NCBI RefSeq assembly: GCF_003351025.1
Contig: NZ_QPCG01000001.1
Span: forward strand, 1,309,949 to 1,373,948
Length of the DNA stretch: 64,000 bases
Origin: Mucilaginibacter endophyticus
GTDB taxonomy: Bacteria > Bacteroidota > Bacteroidia > Sphingobacteriales > Sphingobacteriaceae
Reading direction: 5' to 3'
Shown: in pieces, positions 9,088-17,213 of the stretch
Numbering within the stretch: the first letter of the stretch is position 1
Layout of the letters: the number at the start of each line of letters is the position of its first letter
Made by a program: the position numbers and the translations under genes
The notes under the pieces: generated by a model
What the model saw: only the letters and a program-made list of their open reading frames with translations
Database searches by the model: none
Told to the model about the DNA's origin: nothing

Positions 9088-9109
9088 CGATCCGTGTCCT
9101 CACGGATCG
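9088..9109. repeat. Hairpin B of two-hairpin repeat unit 2
   Basis: CGATCCGTG pairs with CACGGATCG across TCCT. It is the second copy of the block at 8320-8352. Together with 9040-9061 it reproduces the A-spacer-B order of unit 1 (spacers of 22 and 26 nt). The 394-nt gap 8927-9320 holds only this unit, the terminator at 8968 and the regulatory dyads at 9147. Confidence 0.75.
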
Positions 9110-9146
9110 CTTTAAGGCCAATACTCCAAATTCCACTAATTCATAA

Positions 9147-9194
9147 ATCCCCCAAATAGGGGGATACTATCCCCCTGCCGGTAAAGTACCTTTG
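9147..9194 (+). promoter_or_regulatory. Overlapping C5/G5 dyads plus a TAnnTTTG -7 box
   Basis: ATCCCCC (9147-9153), GGGGGAT (9159-9165) and ATCCCCC (9169-9175) form two dyads that share the middle arm. A -7 box of Bacteroidota type, TACCTTTG, follows at 9187-9194. No TTTG -33 box is seen where one would be expected; the dyads are there instead, which fits an activator-dependent promoter. The gene reading away is the VOC gene at 9321, giving a leader of about 120 nt. Confidence 0.5.
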
Positions 9195-9320
9195 ATATGT
9201 TAAGTAGTTTTAACTGACCGGCTACTGTAAACCCGCTTCAAAAAATCATCCCGTATGCTGCCCCTTGGCCAACAGGTTGATTTCCATTATCAAATCTGGT
9301 TTCTGTTAAAACTACTGTAA

Positions 9321-9686
9321 ATGAAATTGAAATATATACCTGTGTACACTGCCGATTTTGAGGAACAAATAAACTTTTATACTCAAAAGTTAGGCTTCAG
9401 AATAACAGGTACAATGACATTTTACGAGGGAAGAGAGAGCACGGTGATCCGGTCGGATAAATTAAATGTGGCGTTGCTTGTAACTAATAATGATAGCAAC
9501 AGTGATAAGAGTAACATCATCATCAACACAGCCGACTGTTTAAACGATTATCATGCCCTGCGCACGGCGGGAGTGTTCTTTTGCAAATCGCCGGCTTATT
9601 TGCCGGCAGGTTTGGCAGCCGAGTTTTTAGATCCGGCGGGCAACAAATTTATGTTACTGGAAGAAAGAAATTATAACGAACAATAA
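9321..9686 (+). CDS. VOC family protein
   Basis: The 121-residue protein has the VOC pattern: KYIPVYTADFEEQINFYTQKLGFRI at the N-terminus and a C-terminal GLAAEFLDPAGNKFMLLEE strand pair. It lacks a His at the usual first metal position (Tyr5 region) so it may be non-enzymatic or bind a different ligand. It is followed after 12 nt by an AraC-type regulator and the two probably share a transcript, so a role in modification or sensing of a small molecule under that regulator is likely but unproven. Confidence 0.8.
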   Translation: MKLKYIPVYTADFEEQINFYTQKLGFRITGTMTFYEGRESTVIRSDKLNVALLVTNNDSNSDKSNIIINTADCLNDYHALRTAGVFFCKSPAYLPAGLAAEFLDPAGNKFMLLEERNYNEQ

Positions 9687-9698
9687 AATCATATCACA

Positions 9699-10565
9699 AT
9701 GGACTATTCAAAAGTATTACGCAACAACAATAAGATTGTAAGCCGCACCGGCGGTCAGAGACAGGGGCCGCAGTATACTTCAGATTTAAGCCTTCGCTTT
9801 GTTTTAAGCGGTAGTGAACGTTATGATATTGGCCGCAGGCATTTATCCATATACCCCGATTCATTTTTGATCCTGAACAGGGGCACTCAATATTCAACAG
9901 ATACCGATCTGGATCAGCAGGTACAATCCTTCGCCATCAATTTTGATCAGCAGTTTTTGCAGGATTTTAAAGATTGCTGGACTTTTGATCATGACAGCTT
10001 ATTAGATAAAGGCAACGGAAACGGAAAAGTACAACCCGAGTTTAATGAAACTATTTACCCATTTGCCGGGGACATTAAATACAATGTGTTCCACCTGAAA
10101 CAACACCTTGACGATGGTATGCAGGATGAAATGCTGATCAATGAATACCTGCACCATACGCTCATTAACTATTTTCATATTTATAATGATGAGATCTGCA
10201 AAAAAGCCGAAAAGCTTGATTTCTTAAACCAGGGCACCAGGGTGGAAATCTTACGTCGCCTTAACCTGGCCAAAGAATTCTTGTACAGCAATTATAATCA
10301 GAATATTAGCCTTGAGGATTTGGCCGAACATGCATGCCTTTCGGTTAACCATTTGCTGCGCACCTTTAAGCAGGCATTTGGCTTAACTCCTCATCAGTTT
10401 TTAATACAGCTGCGTTTAAAACGGTCATTAATGCTACTGAAGGATACGCGTTATCCTGTAAATGAGGTAGTTGGTATGGTAGGTTTTGAATGCCCAAGTT
10501 CGTTTATCAGGTTGTTTCGTACGCATTATAAGATTACACCTTTAAAGTACAGACAATCAGCATAA
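9699..10565 (+). CDS. AraC family transcriptional regulator
   Basis: The 288-residue protein has an N-terminal cupin-like effector domain (about 20-110; LRFVLSGSERYDIGRRHLSIYPDSFLILNRGTQY) and a C-terminal pair of HTH motifs (about 190-288): NISLEDLAEHACLSVNHLLRTFKQAFG and YPVNEVVGMVGFECPSSFIRLFRTHYKITP. These are the family signatures. It is the second gene of a two-gene unit with the VOC protein. A terminator at 10687 ends the unit. Confidence 0.92.
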   Translation: MDYSKVLRNNNKIVSRTGGQRQGPQYTSDLSLRFVLSGSERYDIGRRHLSIYPDSFLILNRGTQYSTDTDLDQQVQSFAINFDQQFLQDFKDCWTFDHDSLLDKGNGNGKVQPEFNETIYPFAGDIKYNVFHLKQHLDDGMQDEMLINEYLHHTLINYFHIYNDEICKKAEKLDFLNQGTRVEILRRLNLAKEFLYSNYNQNISLEDLAEHACLSVNHLLRTFKQAFGLTPHQFLIQLRLKRSLMLLKDTRYPVNEVVGMVGFECPSSFIRLFRTHYKITPLKYRQSA

Positions 10566-10686
10566 TAAGAGTTTTCTTTTGGTGTTAAGATGGTGCTTTT
10601 CACACATGTAGCCCGCCTTTAACACCCTATGTTTGTAGTACCAGATAGTTTTTTGTTAAGGATATTTGGTCAGTTAATAGTTAATG

Positions 10687-10725
10687 AAAAAGTCAGTAAC
10701 GCGAGGTCACTGACTTTTTGCTTTT
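10687..10725 (+). terminator. Rho-independent terminator
   Basis: AAAAGTCAGT (10688-10697) pairs with ACTGACTTTT (10709-10718) and is followed by T-rich sequence. It lies 122 nt after the AraC gene. The 375-nt gap 10566-10940 also contains the repeat at 10745. Confidence 0.85.
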
Positions 10726-10744
10726 TATGAACCAGTACAAATAT

Positions 10745-10807
10745 GTCATTGCGAGCGAAGCGTGGCAATCGCACGGAAGCAGGGTCGCCTTGAATAGCCG
10801 CGGTTGC
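10745..10807. repeat. Degenerate GTCATTGCGA dispersed repeat
   Basis: The block opens GTCATTGCGAGCGAAGCGTG and has an arm GCAATCGC (10765-10772) that pairs with GCGGTTGC (10800-10807) with one mismatch. The first ten bases are the same as the element at 55280. It appears to be a shortened member of the same family of inverted repeats. Confidence 0.6.
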
Positions 10808-10940
10808 TCCCCTAAGATGATAACATTGAATTAGTTACAGTTAAGTTTACACTGCTTGAAAATATGCGAAAATCAACATTTGGCTAATTGGCTGTAACGT
10901 TTGCTAAAAAACTCCGTCTTTTAAGTTAAAACCTACTACT

Positions 10941-11117
10941 ATGAAATTTTTTACGATACTGGCCGTTACCGGCGGATTGTTTTTTTCTTCGCTTCAGGTA
11001 GAAAAAAGCAACTTGGCAAGCATAAAACACAGTAAAAACAAATGCTGTATGAATACCAAAAAATCAAAATGCCCGCTTGCATGCAAACGGGCAAAATCGG
11101 TTAAATTAAACGGTTAA
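10941..11117 (+). CDS. Small secreted Cys-rich peptide
   Basis: An ATG at 10941 opens 58 codons. The product has a plausible signal peptide (MKFFTILAVTGGLFFSSLQV) and a short basic mature part with CC and CPLAC, four Cys in about 14 residues among many Lys. No family is recognised; a metal-binding or disulfide-linked peptide is possible. The ORF is short, but a typical signal peptide in frame supports it. A near-perfect 22-bp palindrome (11068-11089) lies inside the Cys-rich coding part, so the region may also form an RNA hairpin. Confidence 0.5.
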   Translation: MKFFTILAVTGGLFFSSLQVEKSNLASIKHSKNKCCMNTKKSKCPLACKRAKSVKLNG

Positions 11118-11144
11118 AAACGATACAGGGTTTCATCCCCTCAA

Positions 11145-11187
11145 AAGGCGTCCGGCGATTTAAGGGGAATCTTTTGCCGGCGCCTTT
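11145..11187. terminator. Terminator-like hairpin between convergent genes
   Basis: AAAGGCG.CCGGC (11144-11156) pairs with GCCGGCGCCTTT (11176-11187), with one bulged T. It lies between the plus-strand small peptide and the minus-strand glycosidase, each of which would end here. Confidence 0.65.
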
Positions 11188-11194
11188 GCAGCGT

Positions 11195-13273
11195 TTATTT
11201 GCTCAAATCAAATTTAATTAGTTCAGCATCGCCTGCTTTTACTAAAACGCCCTTCGCGTCACTTACACTAACACCTTGTAACAATGCTTTGCCATTTGTT
11301 GCTTTATCAGCGTCGAGACCTATCCTCTTCGCATCGATAGTATAAGTTTTATCTGCATCGCCATAATTAAACAAGGCCAGGTAAAAGTTGTTGCCAATTT
11401 TTAGTGCAAACTGCTCTGTAGTTCCCGTTTCTGTATTGCCCTCAACCGGCCTAAAGGCTTTTCCGTTTTGCACCACCTTTAAAATTTCTGGGTTTTGGTA
11501 CATGGCTTTTGCCCTGGCCGACCATTGACCGTGGGTAGAGAAATCATCGCCGGTTATAAATGTACCGGTAACCACTGCCGAGAGCATTCTTGCCCGGTTA
11601 GCGCCCTCGCTTTCGGTTGAAAGTACCACGTGGTCGGCATCAACATAGTTATACAGGTAAGTTTGCCACCAGCCGTAATTTACACTGTTGAGGGTATAGC
11701 GGGTGTCTTTTATGGTTTTAAAGGCATCGCAAGCAATACGCCTCATGTGCGCGTACCTACCGGTTGCCAGGCTGGGAGAGATGGCCGCGTAAACCAGCAT
11801 CTGGTTGCCCAACTGATCGATCAAATGTTCCATTCCTTTTTTATAGGCCTGCATGCCTGTAGTTATTTTCGGGTCGTAAAAATGACTTGACTCTGCCGCG
11901 GCATGCCCCAGAAAATCTATCTTGATCATTTTAAAACCACAGGCTTTTAACTTGCCAATTACATAATCAATATGCTGCAAAGTACCGGGATGGGTTGGGT
12001 CTGTCGCACGGGCGCCGTCAATATCGTGATAGCTATCGCCAACTTTTGTCCATGTTTCGCCATAGGTATAGTTGCTGCCTAAAACTTTACGGTTGGGGCC
12101 GCCTTGCCATCCCCAATCGGTAAAGGGGGCCCAATATACACCGGGTTGCAAACCTTTTGATTTACAGTAATCAGCAAAAGATTTCAGCTTGCTGAAATCA
12201 CCTTCCCGGCCACCGCTGATCATGTTATCCCAAAACGAGTCAAGGTCAATAAACGCGGTATTACCGTTGCGGAAAGCCGGGATGCTGTAGGCAAAAAAGT
12301 TAGCTACTTTAATAGCTTTGTCGTAATTCAACTTCTCCTGCATTACGCCCCAACTGTTCCAACCAACAGGAGTAGGCTTGGTCCAGTTAAAAATGTAAGG
12401 AGGTTCGGCAATGCGGTTAGCTTTACCAAACTCTTCCATACCGTTGCGCCAGTCGGCAAACCAGCCTACAAATACTTTAGGCGATTTAACCGTATTGCCA
12501 TTGATAAAACCATGGGCTATTTTATCGCGGTTTACGGCTTCTTCAGTATAACCGCCCCATACTTCAAACGTATTAGCGCTGTCTTTTTTGGCGATGGTGC
12601 GCACACCTGTTTTCCAGGTTTCGTGCTCAACCGATCCAAATACTAAACCTTTGCGGCTGCTGTTGTCAAAAACAGTTCCTACCTCGGCACTGATATTGCT
12701 AACCGGGGCTTTAAATGCTTTTGAATTATAGCTGATGAAGGTATCGTTATCAAATGGTACAAATAACGAGCGGGTGTCGCCGGCAATTGTGGCCATATTA
12801 CCGGCAATTGGCTCCATGTAATTTGTTTTAAGGTTTTTACCTTCAACATAAAGCTCAACAAAAAAGTAACCTTTGTGCGATGGGTAGGTATAAAACACCT
12901 GCACCATGTTTGGTAAATTGTTGCCGGTTAGGGTAAAGGTATGTTTAAGGCCTTTACCAAAGCCGTCTGCAACCTGTGCCTGGCTATAAACAATTTGTTT
13001 ATAATCCTTTGAGGTAAAGAATTTGCCATCGACGCCGGCTTTACTATAACAATTGCTAAGTATAGCCTTGCCATTTTCGGTGACAGAAAAAGTGCCCGAC
13101 TTTTGATTGTAACGGACAGTGCCTACAGGACTGTAAGAAAAGGAAATATCGACCTGCTGAGTTGGTTGAGTATTAATGGTTTTGGTTGATGCTGAAACAA
13201 TTGCCGGCTGCCAAACGCAAAGCAAGCCGGACAACTGTACAGCTATCATTAACCAATTAGAAATTTTTCGCAT
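11195..13273 (-). CDS. Alpha-galactosidase-like glycoside hydrolase (clan GH-D)
   Basis: The 692-residue protein has a signal peptide (to about residue 28), a beta-sandwich N-terminal domain (about 40-290), a TIM barrel opening with VGWNSWG (303-309), and a C-terminal beta domain. In the barrel, GVYWAPFTDWGW (378-389) and MIKIDFLGH (449-457) are the strand ends typical of melibiase-type enzymes; Asp453 is the likely nucleophile. It should release terminal alpha-galactose or a related residue in the periplasm or at the cell surface. GH36 or a related family fits better than GH27 because of the large N-terminal domain. It is separated from the GH95 gene by a hairpin at 13387 and has its own upstream region, including a motif shared with 27347. 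Confidence 0.75.
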   Translation of the reverse strand: MRKISNWLMIAVQLSGLLCVWQPAIVSASTKTINTQPTQQVDISFSYSPVGTVRYNQKSGTFSVTENGKAILSNCYSKAGVDGKFFTSKDYKQIVYSQAQVADGFGKGLKHTFTLTGNNLPNMVQVFYTYPSHKGYFFVELYVEGKNLKTNYMEPIAGNMATIAGDTRSLFVPFDNDTFISYNSKAFKAPVSNISAEVGTVFDNSSRKGLVFGSVEHETWKTGVRTIAKKDSANTFEVWGGYTEEAVNRDKIAHGFINGNTVKSPKVFVGWFADWRNGMEEFGKANRIAEPPYIFNWTKPTPVGWNSWGVMQEKLNYDKAIKVANFFAYSIPAFRNGNTAFIDLDSFWDNMISGGREGDFSKLKSFADYCKSKGLQPGVYWAPFTDWGWQGGPNRKVLGSNYTYGETWTKVGDSYHDIDGARATDPTHPGTLQHIDYVIGKLKACGFKMIKIDFLGHAAAESSHFYDPKITTGMQAYKKGMEHLIDQLGNQMLVYAAISPSLATGRYAHMRRIACDAFKTIKDTRYTLNSVNYGWWQTYLYNYVDADHVVLSTESEGANRARMLSAVVTGTFITGDDFSTHGQWSARAKAMYQNPEILKVVQNGKAFRPVEGNTETGTTEQFALKIGNNFYLALFNYGDADKTYTIDAKRIGLDADKATNGKALLQGVSVSDAKGVLVKAGDAELIKFDLSK

Positions 13274-13321
13274 GAATTTAGGTTATTAAATGTCTAAGAT
13301 ACATTTTATTTGTTAAGCACA

Positions 13322-13336
13322 AAATTGTATCTAAAT
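13322..13336. promoter_or_regulatory. AAATTGTATCTAAAT motif upstream of the galactosidase gene
   Basis: This 15-nt sequence recurs with one change (AAATTGCATCTAAAT) at 27347-27361, upstream of another gene of the locus, and its first ten bases recur at 27492-27501. It lies 49 nt upstream of the galactosidase start. It could be the site of a locus regulator; no consensus is known to me. Confidence 0.3.
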
Positions 13337-13386
13337 ATTAACGTATTCTTTACAAAATGCGGCCTTTATGACCTGGAGTTTGCTAT

Positions 13387-13418
13387 AACTAAGGCACCCT
13401 GGAAAGGATGCCTTAGTT
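13387..13418. terminator. Terminator-like hairpin after the GH95 gene
   Basis: AACTAAGGCA (13387-13396) pairs perfectly with TGCCTTAGTT (13409-13418) over a 12-nt loop. It lies 16 nt past the GH95 stop codon. No long T run follows on the minus strand, so it may be a weak terminator or a 3'-end stabilising hairpin. Confidence 0.5.
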
Positions 13419-13433
13419 GCTGGTAAGATGCTA

Positions 13434-15773
13434 TTACGCCTTAACAGCCATAACGTTTTTGATTTGTCCGTTAACTTTCACCTTAACCATACGTGGGGTA
13501 GGCGAGGTTACTTTATAACCGGTAATCTTTCCATCCTTCCATTTCATATCAACGGTGAAATTACCGCGGGCTTTAAGGCCTTTAACTTCTCCATAAGCTT
13601 TCCATGCATCAGGGATAGAAGGTACTAAGTCGATAAATCCTGCATGGCTCTGGATCAACATTTCGGCAATACCGGCTGTCGCGCCGAAGTTACCATCAAT
13701 CTGGAACGGAGGGCCTGCCGACAACAGATTAGTATACACGCCACCGCCTGCACCGTAGTTAATGTCGGTTTTGATGGTTGGCTTCATCAGCTCTTTAAAT
13801 AGCTTGTAGGTACGGTTGCCATCATGCAGACGTGCCCACCACAATATTTTGTAAGCGATAGACCAGCTTGGACCGTCATCGCCCCGTACCTCCAAAGTTT
13901 TTCTGGCAGCTTCGGCAAGGGCGGGGGTAGCCTCCGGCGTAATTTGAGATGCAGGGAACAAGCCGTACAGGTGCGATACGTGGCGGTGTTGCGGTTCGGT
14001 TTCTTTGTAATCTTCCATCCATTCCTGGATGCGGCCATCTTTAGCTACAACACCCGGAGGGGGCAGTTTTTTTACTTTAGCTGCCAAGGTTTTGCTGAAA
14101 GCTTCGTCGGTACCCAGTACTTTGCTTGCAGTTATTACGTTGTTGAACAACTGGCGGATGATCTGGTTATCGATAGTAGGACCTACGCAAATGCTGGCGT
14201 GCGTACCATCTGGTAAATAAAAGCTGTTTTCGGGCGATGATGAAGGCGAGGTAACCAGCCAGCCGGTTTTAGCATCGCTGATGAGCATGCTGTTGTAAAA
14301 CTGTGCCGCGCCTTTCAATATCGGGTAAATTTGTTTCAGGTAGTTTTTGTCGCCGGTGAAATCATAGTGCTGCCAAAGGTTATCGCAAAGCCAGCCCGAG
14401 CCAACTTTACAAACACCCCAGGAGGCGCTCTCGCCCGGCTCGGTAAAGCCCCATGGGTTAGTGATTACATGGGCTACCCAACCATCGGCATTGTAGTAGG
14501 CTTTTGCTGTTTTTTCGCCGTGGGGCACCATGCCTTTAACCAAATCGGCAAGGGGCAGGTTCAATTCCGACAGGTTGGAAACCTCAACCGGCCATTGGTT
14601 CATTTCAATGTTGATATCCAGGTGGTAATCGCCGTTCCATGGCGTATGCACTTCATTTGCCCATAAGCCCTGCAAGTTTGGCGGAAGCAATCCAACACGG
14701 GTGCTGCAGATGCTCAGGTAGCGGCCAAACTGGTAAAATAAAACCGGCAGACCTTTATCCGCATCAGGATTATTGCGGAAAGCGATAAGCCTTTGATCTG
14801 TTGTTAGTTTTTCGGCCTCTGATGTACCAAGATCAATCTTTACCCTATTGAATAATTTTTGGAAATTGGCGATATGCTGCTGTTTCTCCAGCGCATAAGG
14901 TTTTTTCATAGCCGCCTTCAGTGCACCATCCATTTTGGTGAGATACTGGGGATTTTTGAAATCGGTACCTGCAGATACATAAATGATCACCTCTGTAGCA
15001 TCCTTAATAACCAGCGCAGTTGGGGTAGTACTTAACAAACCGCCGGTTAGTTGCGCTTTAACCCTGGCTTTATAAGCCACGCCTTTACCGTCAGTGCCAT
15101 TATCCAACTGACCGGTAAGGTCAAGTTCATTACCCTCGATACTGGCGACACCACGTTCCGGACGGCTGATGTTGATGCTCAGGTTAAGCATTCCCGGTTT
15201 ATCGGCACTAAGCTTAATCACCTCTACATCGTCACCAAAGCTGGTAAAATATTCACGCTTGTAGGTTACGCCATTTATTTGGTAAGTGGTTTTGGCAAGG
15301 GCGTTGTTCAATGAAAGCTCACGTTCGTAGTTTTCATATTTTATATCTTTCTCATCAACACCTTTGTACTGGTAGCTCAGGTTAAGGTCGCCAAGCATCT
15401 GGAAGCAGCCAAATGGCACACCACCCGATCCTTTACCCGTACACACAAATGATTTATCGATAATAGCCTGAGCTTCCACGTTTTTACCGGCTGCAAGTAA
15501 GCTCCTGATCTCGGGTAGTTTTTTATAAGCTTCATAATTATTGGCATCCTGCGATGATCCCGACCACATGGTAATATCATTTAATACTACCTTTTCGCTG
15601 CTGATACCGCCATCGGGCATCATCCCTAAACGACCGTTGCCAAGCGCAATTGTCTCTTCCCAGCGTTGGGCAGGCTGTTTGTACCAAAGTTTTAATTGTT
15701 TTGTTTGTGCGTGAGTAAACGTTGTAATACCTGTTATCATTACAGTTATTAGCAGGGGCGTTCTTTTTAGCAT
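13434..15773 (-). CDS. GH95 alpha-L-fucosidase
   Basis: The 779-residue protein has a signal peptide (ending THA, about 22), then the GH95 start LWYKQPAQRWEETIALGNGRLGMM and LNDITMWSG. The (alpha/alpha)6 barrel carries the diagnostic DYHLDINIEMNQWPVEVSNL segment (382-401), which holds the catalytic Asn residues of the family, and WLVTSPSSSPENSF (acid region). The C-terminal part includes PFQIDGNFGATAGIAEML. Length matches the family. GH95 enzymes are inverting and usually cut alpha-1,2-linked fucose (or alpha-1,2-galactose in some plant-glycan enzymes). It sits 33 nt below the GH29 gene, so the two fucosidases are co-transcribed. Confidence 0.93.
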   Translation of the reverse strand: MLKRTPLLITVMITGITTFTHAQTKQLKLWYKQPAQRWEETIALGNGRLGMMPDGGISSEKVVLNDITMWSGSSQDANNYEAYKKLPEIRSLLAAGKNVEAQAIIDKSFVCTGKGSGGVPFGCFQMLGDLNLSYQYKGVDEKDIKYENYERELSLNNALAKTTYQINGVTYKREYFTSFGDDVEVIKLSADKPGMLNLSINISRPERGVASIEGNELDLTGQLDNGTDGKGVAYKARVKAQLTGGLLSTTPTALVIKDATEVIIYVSAGTDFKNPQYLTKMDGALKAAMKKPYALEKQQHIANFQKLFNRVKIDLGTSEAEKLTTDQRLIAFRNNPDADKGLPVLFYQFGRYLSICSTRVGLLPPNLQGLWANEVHTPWNGDYHLDINIEMNQWPVEVSNLSELNLPLADLVKGMVPHGEKTAKAYYNADGWVAHVITNPWGFTEPGESASWGVCKVGSGWLCDNLWQHYDFTGDKNYLKQIYPILKGAAQFYNSMLISDAKTGWLVTSPSSSPENSFYLPDGTHASICVGPTIDNQIIRQLFNNVITASKVLGTDEAFSKTLAAKVKKLPPPGVVAKDGRIQEWMEDYKETEPQHRHVSHLYGLFPASQITPEATPALAEAARKTLEVRGDDGPSWSIAYKILWWARLHDGNRTYKLFKELMKPTIKTDINYGAGGGVYTNLLSAGPPFQIDGNFGATAGIAEMLIQSHAGFIDLVPSIPDAWKAYGEVKGLKARGNFTVDMKWKDGKITGYKVTSPTPRMVKVKVNGQIKNVMAVKA

Positions 15774-15806
15774 GCTTTATGTTAATTAGGTTTTCTGTTT
15801 TTAAGT

Positions 15807-17114
15807 TTATTTAACCGCGGTAATAACGGGGATCTCTTCGGCATTTTTGTTAAGCTCCAATACAATTACATTGCTGTTGGCATCGGGCAAGGTTTGCGGC
15901 AAATCAATAATATAACCTGCTGCATTTGGTTTATAAGTTACTTTGCTTCCTCCCAGTACATAGGCATTGGTTACGCTAACGCCTGGTAAATTCGGCAGTA
16001 CAATTTTATCATCTTTTTTCTGAAATATGTGCAAATAGATCTTGTTTACCTTGCGTGTAACAGCATAGTTATCATTCGGGGCGAAGGGGCCGCCTTTGGT
16101 GCCGTAAATGCTCTCGCCATATTTTTTAAGCCATGCACCCATTTGCTGCAGGGTTTCAATCTGCCGGGCCTCAATACGTCCATCAGGCATAGGGCCAACA
16201 TTAAACAGTAGGTTGCCATTGCCTGCAGCCGTTTTTACCAGTGTTTGGATACATTCCTGCGCACTTTTCATTTTATCGTTAGGTTTCCATGCCCATTGCT
16301 GGCAAATGGTGATGCAGCTTTCCCAGGGCTCGTTCATATTCAGCTGACCGATGCGCTGTTCTGGGGTAAGATAATCACCTACCGACTGGTCATTCAGTTT
16401 TTCGCTTTCTTTACCTAAGCGATTGTTCACGATAACGTTTGGATCAACACTTTTTATATAGGCGTAAATCTCCTGCCCATCGGTATTGGTCCATGGTTTT
16501 TCCCAGTAACCATCAAACCAAAGCAGGTAAGGGTGATATTTGGCGATGAGTTCTTTCAGCTCATTCTTCATTTGCGTTTTAAAGGCTACCATATCTCCTT
16601 TAACATTCTTTGTGGAATCGTAAGGGTTGTGGATAGGGTAGTTAGGGTCGTGCCAGTCGAGCACGGTGTGATAGATGCAGAAAAGTATGCCCTGCTTTTT
16701 GCAGGCCGCGGCCAGTTCGGCCACTATGTCGCGTTTATAAGGTGTTTTATTGATATTATAATCAGTAAAGGCAGATGGCCATAAAGCAAAGCCATCATGA
16801 TGTTTGGCGGTGATCACCAGGTATTTCATACCCGCTTCTTTAGCGGTTTTTACAATGGCATCGGCATTAAATAAAACCGGGTTAAACTCCTTGTACAGGT
16901 TATCATAATCATCCTGGGCTACTTCCTTGTTGCGGCTCCAGCCAATTTCGGTGCCGCGTAAGGTTACCGGCCCAAAGTGCACAAACATGCCGAAGCGTTT
17001 GGTCATGAAATCATCCAAAACCCCTTTCGGGGTTTTTACAGGAGTGCCTTGCTGGCCAAAGCCCACTTTGATTATTGAAAACAAGTAAAGGAGTATAATT
17101 GCCGGTTTTTTCAT
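15807..17114 (-). CDS. GH29 alpha-L-fucosidase
   Basis: The 435-residue protein has a signal peptide (to about 20) and the GH29 barrel: RFGMFVHFGP (40-49), AKHHDGFALWPS (103-114), and LLWFDGYWE (197-205) with nucleophile Asp201. The C-terminal beta domain is short. GH29 enzymes are retaining exo-alpha-L-fucosidases; together with GH95 they cover several fucose linkages. It is upstream of GH95 on the same strand and downstream of the SusCD operon's terminator at 17173, so it probably has its own promoter in the 99-nt gap. Confidence 0.94.
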   Translation of the reverse strand: MKKPAIILLYLFSIIKVGFGQQGTPVKTPKGVLDDFMTKRFGMFVHFGPVTLRGTEIGWSRNKEVAQDDYDNLYKEFNPVLFNADAIVKTAKEAGMKYLVITAKHHDGFALWPSAFTDYNINKTPYKRDIVAELAAACKKQGILFCIYHTVLDWHDPNYPIHNPYDSTKNVKGDMVAFKTQMKNELKELIAKYHPYLLWFDGYWEKPWTNTDGQEIYAYIKSVDPNVIVNNRLGKESEKLNDQSVGDYLTPEQRIGQLNMNEPWESCITICQQWAWKPNDKMKSAQECIQTLVKTAAGNGNLLFNVGPMPDGRIEARQIETLQQMGAWLKKYGESIYGTKGGPFAPNDNYAVTRKVNKIYLHIFQKKDDKIVLPNLPGVSVTNAYVLGGSKVTYKPNAAGYIIDLPQTLPDANSNVIVLELNKNAEEIPVITAVK

Positions 17115-17172
17115 TGCTGAATTTTTATTAATGCATTAATTGTGGTCAGTCGCCTTTGATTTTTTTATAAAT

Positions 17173-17203
17173 ATGACCAGGCCGCGCGAGGCGGCCCGGT
17201 CAT
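17173..17203 (-). terminator. Terminator of the SusCD-lipoprotein operon
   Basis: ATGACC.GGCCGC pairs with GCGGCC.GGTCAT. Reading the minus strand, the stem is followed by ATTTATAAAAAAATC, which is weakly T-rich. It lies 11 nt past the stop of the last lipoprotein gene, separating the SusCD operon from the fucosidase genes. Confidence 0.75.
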
Positions 17204-17213
17204 AGGGGTATTA

